Source of the DNA: Trichoplusia ni
Lineage: Eukaryota > Arthropoda > Insecta > Lepidoptera > Noctuidae
Reading direction: 5' to 3'
Assembly: GCF_003590095.1 (NCBI RefSeq)
Contig: NC_039478.1
Coordinates: 7,254,001-7,318,000, forward strand
Length of the DNA: 64,000 bases
Under the pieces are notes generated by a model. It was not told the origin of the DNA, ran no database searches, and saw only the letters and a list, made by a program, of their open reading frames with translations. Each line of letters opens with the position of its first letter. Positions within the stretch are counted from its first letter, which is position 1. The position numbers were made by a program, and so were the translations under genes. This document shows, piece by piece, positions 22,326 to 37,000 of this stretch.

Positions 22326-25300
22326 ATGGATCTCGAGGACAATGCTATGGGTCTAACCCACGAACAAACTGATAAAATACTTCAATTTCAAGATTTAACG
22401 GGAATAGAAGATATGTCGATATGCAGAGACGTTTTACAAAGGCATCAGTGGGATTTGGAGGTAATATTTTCATTTCATGATTGTGTTTGTACAACAAAGA
22501 TCCTTATGGCTTACTTCTATTTTGCATTTTTCTAGAAGGAACTATAAGTCTGCTAGATGTAGGTAGGATTAGCGGATTAATTAATTTAATTCTCTTAGGT
22601 GGCGATTCAAGAACAGTTGAATATCCGGGAGGGTCGGCCGTCGGTATTCGCGACAGAAGCTCGTGCCCCTCCAGTTGTACACGACCACATAGCACAGCAA
22701 GTGTTCACAGATGAGGCTCCGGAAGGCCCCGGCGGCGTGCGCGGCTTATTCCAATATGTGGTCAATCTTGTAGTCTCTGTGTGTTACAGTACAATTACAT
22801 CTGTTTTAAATTTACTGCTTAGTTTTGTACGAAATGATGACAGAAGATGTAAGTATAAGTATATCTTGACTTGAAATACCTTGGCTTCTATCTTAAAGTA
22901 TTTTGAATTATTGTTTTGACTTCCAATTAGATTCAAATTTAGTGTAGTTGATAACCTTATTGGTATCTTAGTAGTTTGTGTTTATGTTAAGATAATGTTG
23001 TTTTATTTGCAGTGGTGACTGACCCTCTTGGGGATGTGATGGACTTTATTCACAGCTACACATCGCGGTTCAACCCACACCCAGTGTTTTACCAGGGCAC
23101 ATATGCACAGGCCCTGAATGATGCTAAGAATGAGCTGCGTTTCCTGATTGTGTATTTACACTCAGAATCTGCAACTGAGACACAGAACTTCTGCAGGTAC
23201 TGACTTTATCTTACAGATATTTTCTCATCAAGTTGGGAAATTCACATTAATATTTGTTCAAAATATATTTATTTGCATACATCAGCAATTATTGTTGATG
23301 AATTAATCAACAATGTCACTTAAAAAAAAGGTTCAGTATTCGAACTAACAGACTAAGTGAGGTTTGCATGATCTTTATAATATAAAAAAATACATCTATA
23401 TCTTCTCAAGAAAATAAGGTGCAGCATTTATAATAGAAATACCCGTGGGTGTAATCTTAACAGGTAAACTAGACTCTAAAATGAATTGGGTTTTTCTTAT
23501 TATATTTATATCATATCACATCTTAAATGTGTTACTAAAAAAGGAATTTAAAATATTAATGCAAATAATAAATTTAGTGATATTAAAAAGGAATTATATG
23601 AGTATGCTACCAAAACAAGGAATTATATGAGCATGTGACTACAAAATAATCATACTTAATATTTTCCTCATTACTGTAACAAAGTAGAGGTAAGGATAAA
23701 CAAAAGTTATCTCCCAATCCAGAGATTGTATTTTTACAGTATTGTGCGTGCTTATGGGTAAAATGGTTTCAGGACTACCCTAGCAGATCAAGATGTGATC
23801 CAATACATCAACACGCACGCCCTGTTCTGGGGCTGCTCGGTGGAGAGCGCGGAGGGCTGGCGCGTGGCGCAGTCGGTGGGCGGGCGGCGCTACCCGCTGC
23901 TGTGCGTGGTGTGCGTGCGCGAGCACCGCATGACCGTGGTGGCGCGCTCCGAGGGCTCGTGCTCGGCGCAGCAGCTGCTGCAGCGTCTGCGCCGCGTCGT
24001 CGCTGATAATGAACCTCATCTCGCTGCCGCTCGAGCTGACAGGTCACCTATCTCTAATACTTGAAGCTTTTTCCATGTACATGAAAACTTATTTTGATTC
24101 CATTCAGGTCAAAACTAAATTTTCACATTGAGACTGTCCAATTCTTATTTCCGAAGACCGCATAGTGGCCTACTAACACATTTTATTTTTTTCATCATAA
24201 GTATCTAGTGTTATAAGAAAAGATACCCATGTCACAAGGTACAAATCCATACATGGCCTCAGATGCAAGTGTAGCCCTCTAGCTAGTGGACAACCTTGTA
24301 CTGTAGGTATCGTATTTACTATTCAAAGCAGTTCGTGACGAAACTACAGTTGAAAAATGACCAAACCAAGTTGTAGAGGCTCGCCACTATTTCCCCAGTA
24401 ACGTTGTGTATTTTGTGTAGAGTGGAGCGCGAGGTGACGGCGCGTCTGCGCGCGGCGCAGGACGAGGCGTACGCGGAGTCGCTGGCCGCCGACCAGGAGA
24501 AGGAGCGGCGCCGCGCCGCAGACCGCGCCGCGCAGGAGCTGCGCGACCACGAGGACGCGCAGCGCCGCCAGCAGGAGGAGCGCCACAAGCAGGATGTAGG
24601 CCGCACACACTGCACTCACGCGCAACGCTTACCGCACTAGCGCAGGCTTGTGGAAGCCGATGTCACACGATCCCTGTTGCCCTTGTCGACCCACCAAATT
24701 TTTTCTTAACATTCTATGCGATGTGGTTGCGATATCGCGGGTAGCCGGTTTCGACGGTGCGAATTAGTACATGGTCATGGTGCGGGCTCGCGCGCAAGTG
24801 CCGTGATTCGATCGTGAGACATCGGCAGTACACTTCATTAACCGGATTGCGGATTGGTTATCAAATAAAAAATTAAGAACTCCCCCAACAATATTTTTTT
24901 CACCAAACTAATTTAGAACTTTCTTGTTTAAACCATCAATATTCTATTTCAGTACACTTTCATTTGAGTACCTACCCACTCGAGTATATTTGCAGACATT
25001 CGGTTATTCTTCCCCACTTTCAAGTAGCTCGACTGATTTTTATTAAACCTTGAATATCAAAATAAACTTATTTGAAATCAATCAATCCGTTCGGGAGTTA
25101 TGATGCCACAGACTGACAAACAGACGTAAAACTCTTTTTGAGTCGGGGTTTAAAAATAATTTTATGCTTATTTCATGATCACCATTTACATAAACATAAA
25201 CTTCGCATGGCACTAACGCCATTTTCAAATGCTTGCTTGCTTCCATACCATATTGATATTGTATAGCAGTCTCTTTAAATAGTGGATTAACAATTTGATA

Positions 25301-26090
25301 TGAAATGTGTGAAAGCGACAACTCGCATCTGCACTACCGGTGATATAATAATCCTTTTAAAAAAAGTAATTTGATTGCCTTGTTTCTTTTAAATATAGGC
25401 ATTTGTCTTGCAATGGGACAAAACAGACATGACAGACGATTAAATGTAGAAGGTTATCGTGAAAGTTTCGGTCCGTGCGTGTGGTTGTGCGTCTGTTCGG
25501 CTAGCCTATTGTAGTACAGTTTATCCGTCAGCTGGTGGAGGCCCGCGCGGCCATGGCGGCGCGCCTGCCGCCCGAGCCCGCGCCCGGCAGCGGGACCGTC
25601 GTGCTGCTCATCCGCCTGCCCGGCGGCGAGAGGCTCACCAGGAGGTTCACGCTCACACACACCACGCAGGTACTACTTTTAAATACTGCACATTTAAATA
25701 TTTGGGTCTCCCAATTCAGGAACTGAAATAATAACTGCGTACATAGCTCTCCAAACCAATAACTAACGTGCCATGGGCTCAATTCCTGTATAGAACAAGT
25801 TTTTGTGAAATCAATCAAATATGTTCTTGTGTCTGTAAAACCGTCAAGGATTAAATTATGCGGGAATTGGTATATTCAAGAAAAAAATCCAATTGATTAT
25901 CTTTCAATGATTATTCGGTGCTTTGTTACAGGATCTCTACGACTTCGTGTTCAGTCACCCGCAGTCTCCAGAGGAATTTGAAATCACTACCAATTTCCCG
26001 AAGCGCGTGCTAGCGCGGGGCACGTCCAACCTGCTCGATGTCGGACTCAAAGACCGAGATGTGCTGTTTGTCAACGACACTAACGCATAA
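22326..26090 (+). CDS. FAF2: FAS-associated factor 2 (UBXD8), p97/VCP adaptor of the ER and lipid droplets
   Basis: Exons 22326-22460, 22599-22848, 23013-23196, 23773-24042, 24421-24595, 25532-25669 and 25932-26090, all in phase, give 436 residues (human about 445). Domain order is as in the family. An N-terminal UBA runs to about residue 48. A hydrophobic hairpin follows near 93-118 (LFQYVVNLVVSVCYSTITSVLNLLLSFV in part). Then come a UAS thioredoxin-like domain (LRFLIVYLHSE, FWGCSV), a long charged coiled coil rich in Glu/Arg/Ala, and a C-terminal UBX domain with NFPKRVL, the p97-contacting loop. The protein recruits p97 to ubiquitinated ER clients and to lipid droplets. Exons 4 to 6 are very GC-rich compared with exons 1 to 3. 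Confidence 0.95.
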
Positions 26091-28860
26091 AATGTTCTAG
26101 TGTTACCTATAGGTTATTCCGATTTTAATGGACTTACCACAGAGTAGTTAACAAATGGAGTGACAGCGATTAGCAAGCGGTGTAAAATCTTTTCTGAGAA
26201 CCTAAATTGAAAAGTTTTTTGTTCTGTTACTCAGACTTTACCGTTGAATTAGGTTTGAGAAAGAAATTGGAATTGTGGATTAATTACGAATATTTAATTG
26301 CTCCGATAAAATACAGCAAACAGGAAAGTGCTCCATTTATTACCTAATCTGTGGTTGATACGTTATTGTAATTATCAATGATGAGTCGACTGATCGATAT
26401 TGGAACAAGAACAACAACGAAAAAGATACACTACGTCATCAATTTTAAAACCCACTGAATAAATTCCCATGACCAGTTAATCTCTTGTATTCATGACAAC
26501 AAATAGCATCTTTAAATAATTGCCATTAATGAAATGCAATTCGGACACTATATTTTTAAAAAGGACCTTTTATCCCGCATTATTTAGTCGCCGAGCCGGC
26601 TTTCAGACACACGAAATCAGCCAATGGCACGAATAAATAGTTTGTCGTATTAGAAGCGACAGCAAAAAAGTTCTCATTACTTTATTAAATAGCCTGATTT
26701 TGCGGTAAAGTTTTCGGGGCCCAAGTATTGATGTGGCCACTGATGTTTTGAGTCCTAAGGGATTCTTGGTGATGCCATTGCAATAAATTACAATATGAAA
26801 AGCCCAAATTTTGATTGCAAATTTGAATACCCATTGGATTAATCTACATCGAATGCCCATCGCGCGTAAATTTTAATTCCATTCTAACACTGAGGGCGCC
26901 GGTCGTTCTGTCTCTTTGACTCAAACAAACAAACATCATTTTGAAGTGAATTGACATCACAAATGTGAGACTCGCTATTGTGATGTGACCTTAAATGTTA
27001 AAGACCGTTCATAAGCGTTGTGGGTAACTACAGGTGATTGGTGATTCAAGTCAATGATAATATAAGTACCGAAGAGGTTACATTGATATCGAGATTAGGA
27101 CACCCTACACAGGGTATCACTAATTTTGTACTTAAATATAAAGGTAGTGCATATTATTAAGACCCCTTTCATACTTCTGTTGCGATATTGCTATTTGTGG
27201 TCGCTGGACGATTGCGAATTACTTTTGTTGACAATCCTCCGCACGTAACATAGAACTCAATGCTTGTTTATTGCGGAAAACTAACATAATAATAATAAAG
27301 TCAAGTAGGTATTGTTATCAAACAGTCATAGTGCAAAATCCGATGTATTCATCCTTCAAGCTTCTTAACACTCCAATAATATAATTTTAAATATTCTGAA
27401 ATAGTTCATAACTGTTCACAACACCATATAAGTGTTAGCCAAAATTGTGCATTGTAATGAATCTTATAGTTGGTTAAGTTACTATTGTAATAATAGTTCA
27501 TAGCACTTCGATGTCGTTCACTTTGGGATATTCGAATACGATTGACACGAATGATTGATGTTATACAGATTAACGACATCTAAAAATTCTACAATGCTCC
27601 GATTTTGTAAGGGCTAAGACCTCCCTCCATTGTGATATTGGAGTGTCGACTCGTATGTAAATGCTAAAAAAATATTATGTGGGACTGGCATTAAGACATA
27701 ATATTCGTAGAAACATACGTGAATTTATCGCATATCACATTTTGATTTTATACTCCTTAATTACTCAGTTATACTCTGAATTATTGCTTTTATTTTTTTA
27801 AAGATAAGTAAGAACGATTCTTACGCTGATAAAGACAAAGGTTTTGTGTCCACTATGTTACCTAGGTTTACACACGGGGAATTTGTTTGAGTCAAGGAAA
27901 AATCTTGCGGTTTGAGTGCCCTCGACTTGGCATGTTTGGTGAAAGTTCCATTCTAGATTTAATCAGTTATAAATGCTGTGGTCGGTCATACCTGTGATAA
28001 ATATAAGGCTACTTTCATGCCACACTATTATTTTAACATGTATTTGGAGAGCGAGTCTTCTATGACACCAAGTTAAGATTTGAACAAATTTTCCGTCGTG
28101 TAGACAAAGCCATTTAAAATTAGTTTTGTTCTTGTTGTATAAGACAACGAGCAATTTACAAATCATTTAAATGTGAGTTCTTTATCCATTTTTAACACAT
28201 GATTCGTAATTGACAAGTAAGTGAAGTTAAGATTGCTTCAAATAGTTTATGTATGAAGGAATTAAAAACCAGGAGTGTAAAATTTTGTATTAAGATCTAT
28301 TTAAGACTGAAAAGAATTGGTGAATAAAGTCAAGGTTGTAAGGAAACATTGAAAATTTTTGGCAGAGTTGAGGTAAAACAGAGGCTAAATATTATGTTGA
28401 AATACAAATGTTTTCGAGTTTTATGATTATCCCATTGAAAGCCAAAATTTTAGGAACAAAACTAATTTTAATTAGGTAAGTATGTAAATTATAATTAGTA
28501 AGTTATGATCGATATTTTATAAGGTAGCATTAAATAGATCAAGGTACATAATGTTATTTTTTCTTGTAGTTTTGGTTTCATGTCGCTTGCTACTTGTTTC
28601 CTTTGTTTTTTTTTTATTGTGTAGGTTCTTAAAAAGTGAGTTTTCCTATCTGAAGCGTTCCATTACTGTAAATTAATTATGATTTTTGTTGATTGTACCA
28701 GATGGTATTTGATAATGGAACTTTGATTGTGCGTAAGGTGCAGCACATTCGGTCAAAGGTTATGTGCATTTATTTCAGAAGCGAATTGTGTATTATATTG
28801 TTTTGTTGTATTATAGTCATGTTTCTTCCTAAATAAATGTTTTTATTTTATTCACTAATT
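26091..28860 (+). other. FAF2 3' flank, possible long 3' UTR
   Basis: About 2.7 kb without any coding frame I can support. An AATAAA at 28832-28837 followed by T-rich sequence could end a long 3' UTR, and earlier weak signals exist. The true end cannot be set from sequence alone. Confidence 0.35.
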
Positions 28861-31048
28861 TTATAACATCCCTTATATTTGTTTCTTATGGTAATTACCT
28901 TTTATGAATAAAATCTCAATAAGATACTCTTTAAGTTATTTATTAGAAACCCATAAGTCAACAACACACTAAAACGAAACACCACCTGGAATGTAGGCAC
29001 TTTATAACATTCACAAAATTCACTTACATGAGTAAAAGCATAAATGAAGATATCATACAATATACATAGACTATAAAATGATCAGATTGAAATGTTAAAA
29101 TCTTTTAAGTATTTAACACACACCTAGACCTATACATTAGTTTCTCAATAACACTATTAGTAATGCATCTTTAGTGGTTACCCGTTTCATAAAAATAATT
29201 TAAAAAACTAATTAAAATATATATGTATATAAATAAATACAAAACTTGGTTCAAACTTTACAAATTGTAAGTACATACTTGATATGTTGTAATTAATGTA
29301 ATACCATGATGTCCGAAATATTGTTATATTGTATGACATTATTGAAAATATCGCCTCCGTAAACGATTGGTACTTCTACAAGCCATAACGTTTGAATTGT
29401 TCAAATCGAATCTACTGACAACACGCACGCAACATTTGTATGCAACAAGTATTTTGACGGATTTTTTAATGCAAACTAAACCATAGGAACACACGAGCAA
29501 TACAATGATAAGTATAATTAATATTGACCACCACACCAATCATGGGAAGAAGGGTCCAAAAAAGGCGCCCAAATGTCTGGATTGCAGAATGTGTAGGTAT
29601 TCAACAGCTGAAAGAGGAAATCAAGAAAGATGGCCATATTCCAAATTTTTGCTTTCTTCCAGAAAAGGATTATAATCCCGGTGACTAAGGAAAGCTTGTT
29701 TAAGAACTCTTAATAGGAGATTAAGATAATTCCGCTCCAGCAACAAGGTATTGAAGAAATAAAAAGTGTTTATGGCCTGCACTCACTAACAGGTAAGCAA
29801 AGATGAGGGATACTTTGCATGTCAGAAAAAACATCATTCGGCAACATCTTGGAGAAAAGACGAGGTGAGTACGAATTGCGACATGAAAAATCCCATATCT
29901 ATGCATACATGAATACCAAGAGATGTACTAGGAAATCTCTGTCCGGAAGCTTGTGTGAATACGAGCGAAACATATAGTTAAAGATTGTAGAACTTTCGCT
30001 AGTCTACGGAAGCAATATTATGAACATTTTTGGTTATGAATTTACATACATACTTTGCTTACTTTTATATCCAGGATGCTGACAATAATACTATGCATAT
30101 GATTCAAATTAAAGTAGAATTGAATATGTTATGTCTTATTTAAATAGTTAATAAGTACTACATTAATTTTAGAAAACAAGTGCTGGGTTAGATTTGATTC
30201 GAAACTATAACAGTATAATTTTATTAAAGTTTGGTCTAAGTAATTATCTGTGGACAATGTTAACAGACTAAATAAAAGGTACATACATAGCCAAATATAA
30301 TATATATGATTATAAATATATAATTATAAATAAATCAGGTGTAACAAACATTTTTATGAAGAACGTAAAACTTTCACAATTAAGTAATGGTACCAACACA
30401 TTCGCATTTATTAAACCAAAACTCGGAAGAGGCACGAAAAAGGTTGTTATGAAATTAGGATGGAGACAAGAGTACTAAAATTATGAATACAAATATTGAA
30501 TAATGGATGGAATAGGTACTTAAAATATCGCCTGGGATTTACTTCATACAATATTATGCCTATTATTTTTGTCTTTCTGTACATTGAGCTAATCTACTCA
30601 ATCACAATAATGTCTAATCACAAATTACTATAAAGTAATGTTCGAAGTCTAAAAAAGCTAATTTATCACACTTTGGTTTTAAAACTAATACACATCATAC
30701 TTTTTTTGAAGAGTTCTCTTAGTCGTTGTAAGTGCAACTAGAATTTTACCGAAACTTGATTTGCAGTTTCTACAATAAAGAGCTTTTTACACATTACTTG
30801 TTTACGACTGCTATTAAAGATCCTTGCTCACTAAAAGTCTTCTTATTAATATTCATTCCATAGGGCAGTTAAGAAACAAAAATAAATTTTCTTTGAATAT
30901 AAAAATTCTAAAATGCGTGTCGACCTTTTTGTACTTTTCTAGATACTTTTTACATGAGGAGTTTCATTACGTGCTGTATAAAAATCCGATGACGTATTGC
31001 TATTTGTAATTGATTTTATACCAGAAAAGACTAATGTTAGATACATTT
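28861..31048. other. Region between the convergent FAF2 and CYB5R4 genes
   Basis: It should contain the CYB5R4 3' UTR (minus strand). Minus-strand coding-like fragments occur at 29339-29700 (see findings): a hydrophobic segment, and another frame reading FCNPDIWAPFLDPS. They are out of frame with each other and I do not annotate a gene. Confidence 0.35.
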
Positions 31049-34000
31049 TTATCCCATAAAAGCGTGAATGCAATTATCTTTTAAACCTTGCTTCTTTAGA
31101 AAGTCTAGCCCTGTGTACGTGAACTCTGTTGGGCCGCACAGACAGGCAAAGTGCGTACACTTGTCATCACACTGAATGTTTCCGAAGGACTCTGTAAGCA
31201 GTTCACTGGTGATGCGTCCTTTATGCCCCGTCCATGATGAGCTTGCTTCAGACAACACGTACGTGATTTTTAACCTGTAAGTTAACACATATATGTATAA
31301 GCGTTATATCGATTTGTTTACAAAAAGGAATCCGATAGGATTGCGAATTACAGAGAAATAATTGAATTTAATAAGTACCTGTCATCTTCACTTGACATTG
31401 TTTTTAAGTTTTCTTCGAATAAGATGTCGGCTTCTGTTTTATTGAAGAATAACAAGTGAGTCCTCTCGCTGAAATAAAGTAATACAATTAAGGCAACTAT
31501 TTAGGTAAATACAACTTTCTCATTGAAATGGCACTAAACAAAATATGGTAATAGTTTTAAATCTGGTGTCAATAAGGTTTTTTAAGTAAAGGTTAACTTA
31601 CCACCTAGGATTGGATCGTGACAGCATGAACTTTATAAGGCCAAGCATGGGAGTGATACCAGTACCAGCTGCTATTAAATACAACGTCTTCACTGTCTTT
31701 AGCTGCAATAAGAATAAAATATTTAATCAAACAGTTCAGACATTCCAAGTATTAAAAAATAAAATGGTCTATAGACAGTCTTCATTCTCCATCAAAAGTT
31801 TTGATTGTATGAAGACTTTAATAAATAAAAAATAAATATTCTCTAAAGTTATAAAAACAAAACGTTTTCTATAGAAATTGGAAACAAGCTATTTAAAAAT
31901 AAAAAAAAAGTCAGAAGCACGGAAAGTTATTCAGTTATTAAAACTTCGAATGGAAAATTAAGTAACTGGTCCAGAAGTTAGAAAGTTGTTAAACGTAATT
32001 AAAAACTACCTTTTGCAATTGAAAGTTGCCGTAAGGTCCGGACAGACTAATGAGGTCTCCGACTTGTAGTGTCGTGAGGTGTGGGGAGAGGGCGCCACTG
32101 TCGTAGCGCTTGACGGCGAGGCGGAGGGCCGAGAACATGTCGGTACTATCTGAAGGGCCCCAGCCGTCACCCACAGGCGTGTAGGACCGGACGCACTCGT
32201 TGCCTGAAATAAAAAAATACAGGCCGTATTACTTGATTGAGTTTATTTGTGTATACCTAGAAATTATTTGAATTGTCGCCCCTAGGTTCACCTTTTAAGA
32301 ACGATGTAATATCCCAATGTTATGCATGTTCATTTTTTTAATAGAGCTGTTTAATGTCATTTATTTTTCCCAACACACTTGCGTGTCAAAATGTCGCTGA
32401 ATCTGGAGACTTGGGCTTCATTACATTAATAAAAGTAGGTTTATTGCGTACTATATGAGTACCATATTACTTTCGGTATGGCTTTTGGGCCACTAAGAAA
32501 ACTAACTGCTTACTTAGGTTATGTTTTTTCGCAACGCATGCCTCCGACACCATTGACAACAGAGTGGCACTTACATAGATAAACAGAGGTACAACTCGTT
32601 ACCTCGAAGCGTCTACAACGTAAATGAGTGATTATTTATTTTACCGAGGCAAAGGCCTAACTAGGACAAGGGGTGAAGCTCTACGCAAGGGGTAAGCCTC
32701 GTACATTAATAAGGTCCCGTCAAAGAACTTACTAATGAACGTATAAGTGCTCTCCGTATCTCGGTTATTACGTGAAGCGTCAGAATGCTGATGAGTAGGT
32801 TGCCTATCTATACCTAATACAAGATTATTTTGCACATAGCTTATTCATACTTTTCACAGGACAAGCATTTGTGTCGTCCACGAACACTTCTTCCGAGTCT
32901 GGAGGTCTTTGTGAATTGAATGTTTGTGGAAAACCTATGCCAAAAAAAAATTATGCTTGATTACTAAGCGTCCAAGCCGCTAGTCATAGCTCTTGTAACG
33001 TTTACTCATAAGTTATTATTATAACGAATTTAAAAAAATGCACACTTAAATTGTTATTCCATGATCGACAGAACAACAAAAATGTTTTAAACTAAACTTT
33101 ACAATTTCAATATCATCTTTATTTTAATATTTTTAATACGTTAATCGTTTGTAAAGTGTAAAGGTACCATCTTGTTATTCGGAATGTGTAGAATTTTCCT
33201 TTCACACCCTGTAATATACGCCGCACGGTAAACACGTACATTAACCAGGCTTTGCATTAAGTGCCGTTCTCTGTTATAATGTAATTAGATTCACCATATT
33301 GCTTTCTTAATTAAAAACGTAGGTCCTTGATATCGAAGTGTCAAACTACGGTAAAGTAATTTTAATATGGCGGCCATTTTGAGAACATCCTTATTAAGTT
33401 TTTCTTAAAGTAAATAGGTTCTCACGATTTTCGTAAAATAAATATTTGTACAAGCTTTTACTCGATTCTTTGAAAATGTTTCTTTATTTTTCTATATGTC
33501 TGGGTCAGTTTTTAAATATATGTGCCCATTACCTAAGTATCAACAAGTGTGCAAAAACCCGATTCATATTGACTCGAAATTTTCATAAAACAGGTTGAAC
33601 ACAATCCCGACTCATTCAACATTCAAACAAAGAATCAAATCGGTTCATTCGAGTTGCGATGTCGTAGATGATAGAATAGTCCAAATTAAAAACACGGATA
33701 ACACCCCGCCGTATTCGAAGATTCACAGTGATACCAGGATAGCCTTGTGTTTTTTATAACACACAGCAGGTATCGTTACTCATATAACAAACGCAAACAG
33801 CCTAAAGATAGCATCATTAATTTTTCCTAAAGGAAACACATTACCAAAGCTAACAGTGACAATGTCTGGTGTCATGTATCAAAGGTTCTATTTCTAAAAC
33901 CAGAAAAACGTCACTATACTTGGTTCTGAGTGGACGCCCACTTGGAACCCACACTGGGAGGAGTCGTTATAAGCACACATACAATCTAGTAGTAGAATAT

Positions 34001-37000
34001 TCAAGTATCTGGACTGACTTCACGCACTATTACGAGAATAAAAAAGTTGCAAAATATATATAGGTAATCTTTATAGAAATATTATTCACTCGAGTAATAA
34101 GACTGGTGTCTATTAAAATAGTATCCAATATATTGTAGTATCTACGTACTTATGCTTAGCTACATATTCTTACAGACTTCAATGTTATATTTTCATTATA
34201 AATTGTTTAAATTTAACTGAATTTACTATATTTTTGCAGGAAGAAAATTTAAAACCCTTAGAATTTCGTTTTCGTACTTTAATTTCGCAACGTAACGAAG
34301 TGTTACGCTCTAGTTGAGGGATTAGCTCTCAACAATATTAAAGACGAAAACTCATTTTGATAATTACCATCGAGTTGCTTGATTTTTTTATCTAGAGGCC
34401 AGTTGGGAGGGTCGCCTGTAAAATATGCAACGAGGTTGTTAACAAGTCCTTTGCCTGTTATGTTGAAAAAAACTTTTTTTTTCTTTTTAGTACCCGCTAT
34501 GAAACGAAATTGTACTTTGACATTTCATCCAACAGTAAAAGGGGAGAGAACGACACAGTTATGTATCACTGTCTCTTTTTTACAACGGCGCAGACTTAGC
34601 ACATCATAACGGCCTCAGAACTTGTTACAAACAGATGACTATTTAATAAGGACGTCGAGTTAATTACGGGGTTAAACAGGGAAATTGCTTGCGGTGACTG
34701 GCAGTAGCGTGGAAAAAGTTTGCTGTGGCTTTTCACGGAACAAACAGAATCGGAACATTGCCTTTTATCAAGCATCCTGTATGAGTTCTGTAAATAGTTA
34801 ACAGAAAACACATCTATAACCGACAAACACAAACTTATATTATTTAACGTCGAACCTTTAGTTTTTACTTTTAACTGAATAACTGTTTATATTTTGGCGG
34901 TATTAAGCGGGATGTATAAGCAACGTAGCCACAAATCTAGTTTGTGCTTGAGAAATTAAACACATACGGAAACAAACAAATTGACTCACCATCAACTCTT
35001 TTGTGGACTCGTACGTGCTGTCCGATGGGCACGACCACAGGCCCGGTGCGTGGACACACAGCGATGAGCGAGGTGTCATGTGAGACCTTGCCCATCTCGA
35101 GCACGCGACAGTCCACGGTCCGCGGCGACGACACGCGCGTGGCCGCCCCCAGCGACACCTCGCCGCAACCCTTCCACACGCACGCCTCGGCTTTGTGTGC
35201 GGTCATCTATATTAAACACCAAATTAACCACTACCTGACACCTGACTTAGAATAGAACACCCACGCAATACAACTGAAGGCAACGCTAAATATAAAACTC
35301 ACTTTAAAGATACGAAATCTAATTACGGTTGTATTGATTCACAGCTCTCACCTCTATTTTCCCGCTTTCAGCAAAAACACGCAACTGTAAAGGCTCTTTT
35401 AATTTAGCTTCGGGTTTTACTTTGAGCGTCCTTAACCAACCGTTGGTCGCTACTTCAATCAACAGAAATCCTTCGGTAATCCGTGCGCAGCCGCCTGGGT
35501 TGGCCAGGTGGCCTGTGTACACGGATATCGTGAGCTTCATTGATGTTTGTATCCAATCGTACCGGAGCGGTAATGGCGAATCTACACTTTTTTCAGTTTT
35601 CTTACCGGGACTCGACCCAGCTCTTCTACTTATAGACACAGGTAAATCTACGGAGTGCACTAAACTCTGCATAATTTTGCTAGGAGGACTGCCTTTTGTA
35701 GGTTCTTCAGTTTTTGCAGTTATTTTTTTTCGGACTGGCGTTATGCAATTCGCTAAGTTCTCCATTGACTTTCTAACTAATTCTTGAGCTTTTGATGGTT
35801 CTCTGAGACGGTCAGACTTTGGCGAAGGATTCGAGGTATCGAAGAGTTCGTCAGCATCGGGAAGCTCAAATCGGAGTGGTCCTACGAGGCACTTCGCGAG
35901 AAGAGAGTCGTAGTTGACCCACGGGTGGACCTTGTCGAACAGTTGTGTCGCGTCCATGCCGGCGCCGCGCATTAGTTCTTCAGGCCCTGAGGTAATACAA
36001 AGATTTTATTAGCTGAACATCATAGTACCTATACTAGAGCGAACTAATTTAGAAAATAATATTGAAGTTCGCTCATTAAATGTATGTCATATTATTTTGC
36101 TTATTTACAGAATGTAGTTATTATACTTCTAAAGATATGAACTTACCCCCGGGATGATACGGTAAGTAATGCGTTATGTTGTAGACGCGCCCGCGGATCG
36201 CGAGCCAGGCGTCGTCTGAAACATTACGGTTGTCTTATGAAACGCTTTATTGAGACACAAACTTTCCACATTATGTGCCTTCGCAAGTTAATCTTTTGTA
36301 AATAAATATAAAACCGAGTAAACACAGGTACAGGTGAGTTTTGTGAATACTCTAAGGATGAATAAATTATTTTGTAATATAAAGTTAGCTGGATAGATAT
36401 TGTGTATTCAGATGAGAGCACTTTTTTATGAGTCTCGGTAGACTAAGCTTTGCTGCATATCTGTAGTATACTCTACAGTTTTATTATTACAAATCAGTAG
36501 TAGGAAGCACATTATGTAGCAGAATTGGTAGTGCCTGTAACGGAAGTAGATTATGGAAATTGGTATACAATGTCAATGGTATACAATAAAAATACATTAA
36601 AAACTGTTGGAAACACTGAATACTTATAAAATCCATTCTTTAATTTTTAATTAAGGTAGTAGTTGTAATACAGTACTGACTAAGTGTATTGTGTGTGGCC
36701 AGTTCAGCGGGTGAGACTGGTCGTATTCGGCCGCCGACGCCCGTCAGGTCCTTGCCGGAGTTGCCGAGTCGGATCCAGTCCATCAAACTGTGACCAGGTT
36801 GGAGAGCGCATTTGTTTCGAGGGTTCCCTGTAACAATGAAATATTCAACTTTATACTGATGTTGATAAGGTTTATAGTTGCTTCAAAGTGTAAATTGTCA
36901 GGAGTAACGAACACTTGTCATGAGGATTGACGATTGTGGGTTTTAGATTCCGAGTGCAGAGTGCAATGCGTACTATCAAATCTTAATGTTCTTGAAGTTG

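Noticed and set aside
23780..24640. Minus-strand frames rich in Arg and Ala opposite FAF2 exons 4 and 5
   Set aside because: They arise from the very high GC of the FAF2 exons, which leaves few stop codons on the other strand.
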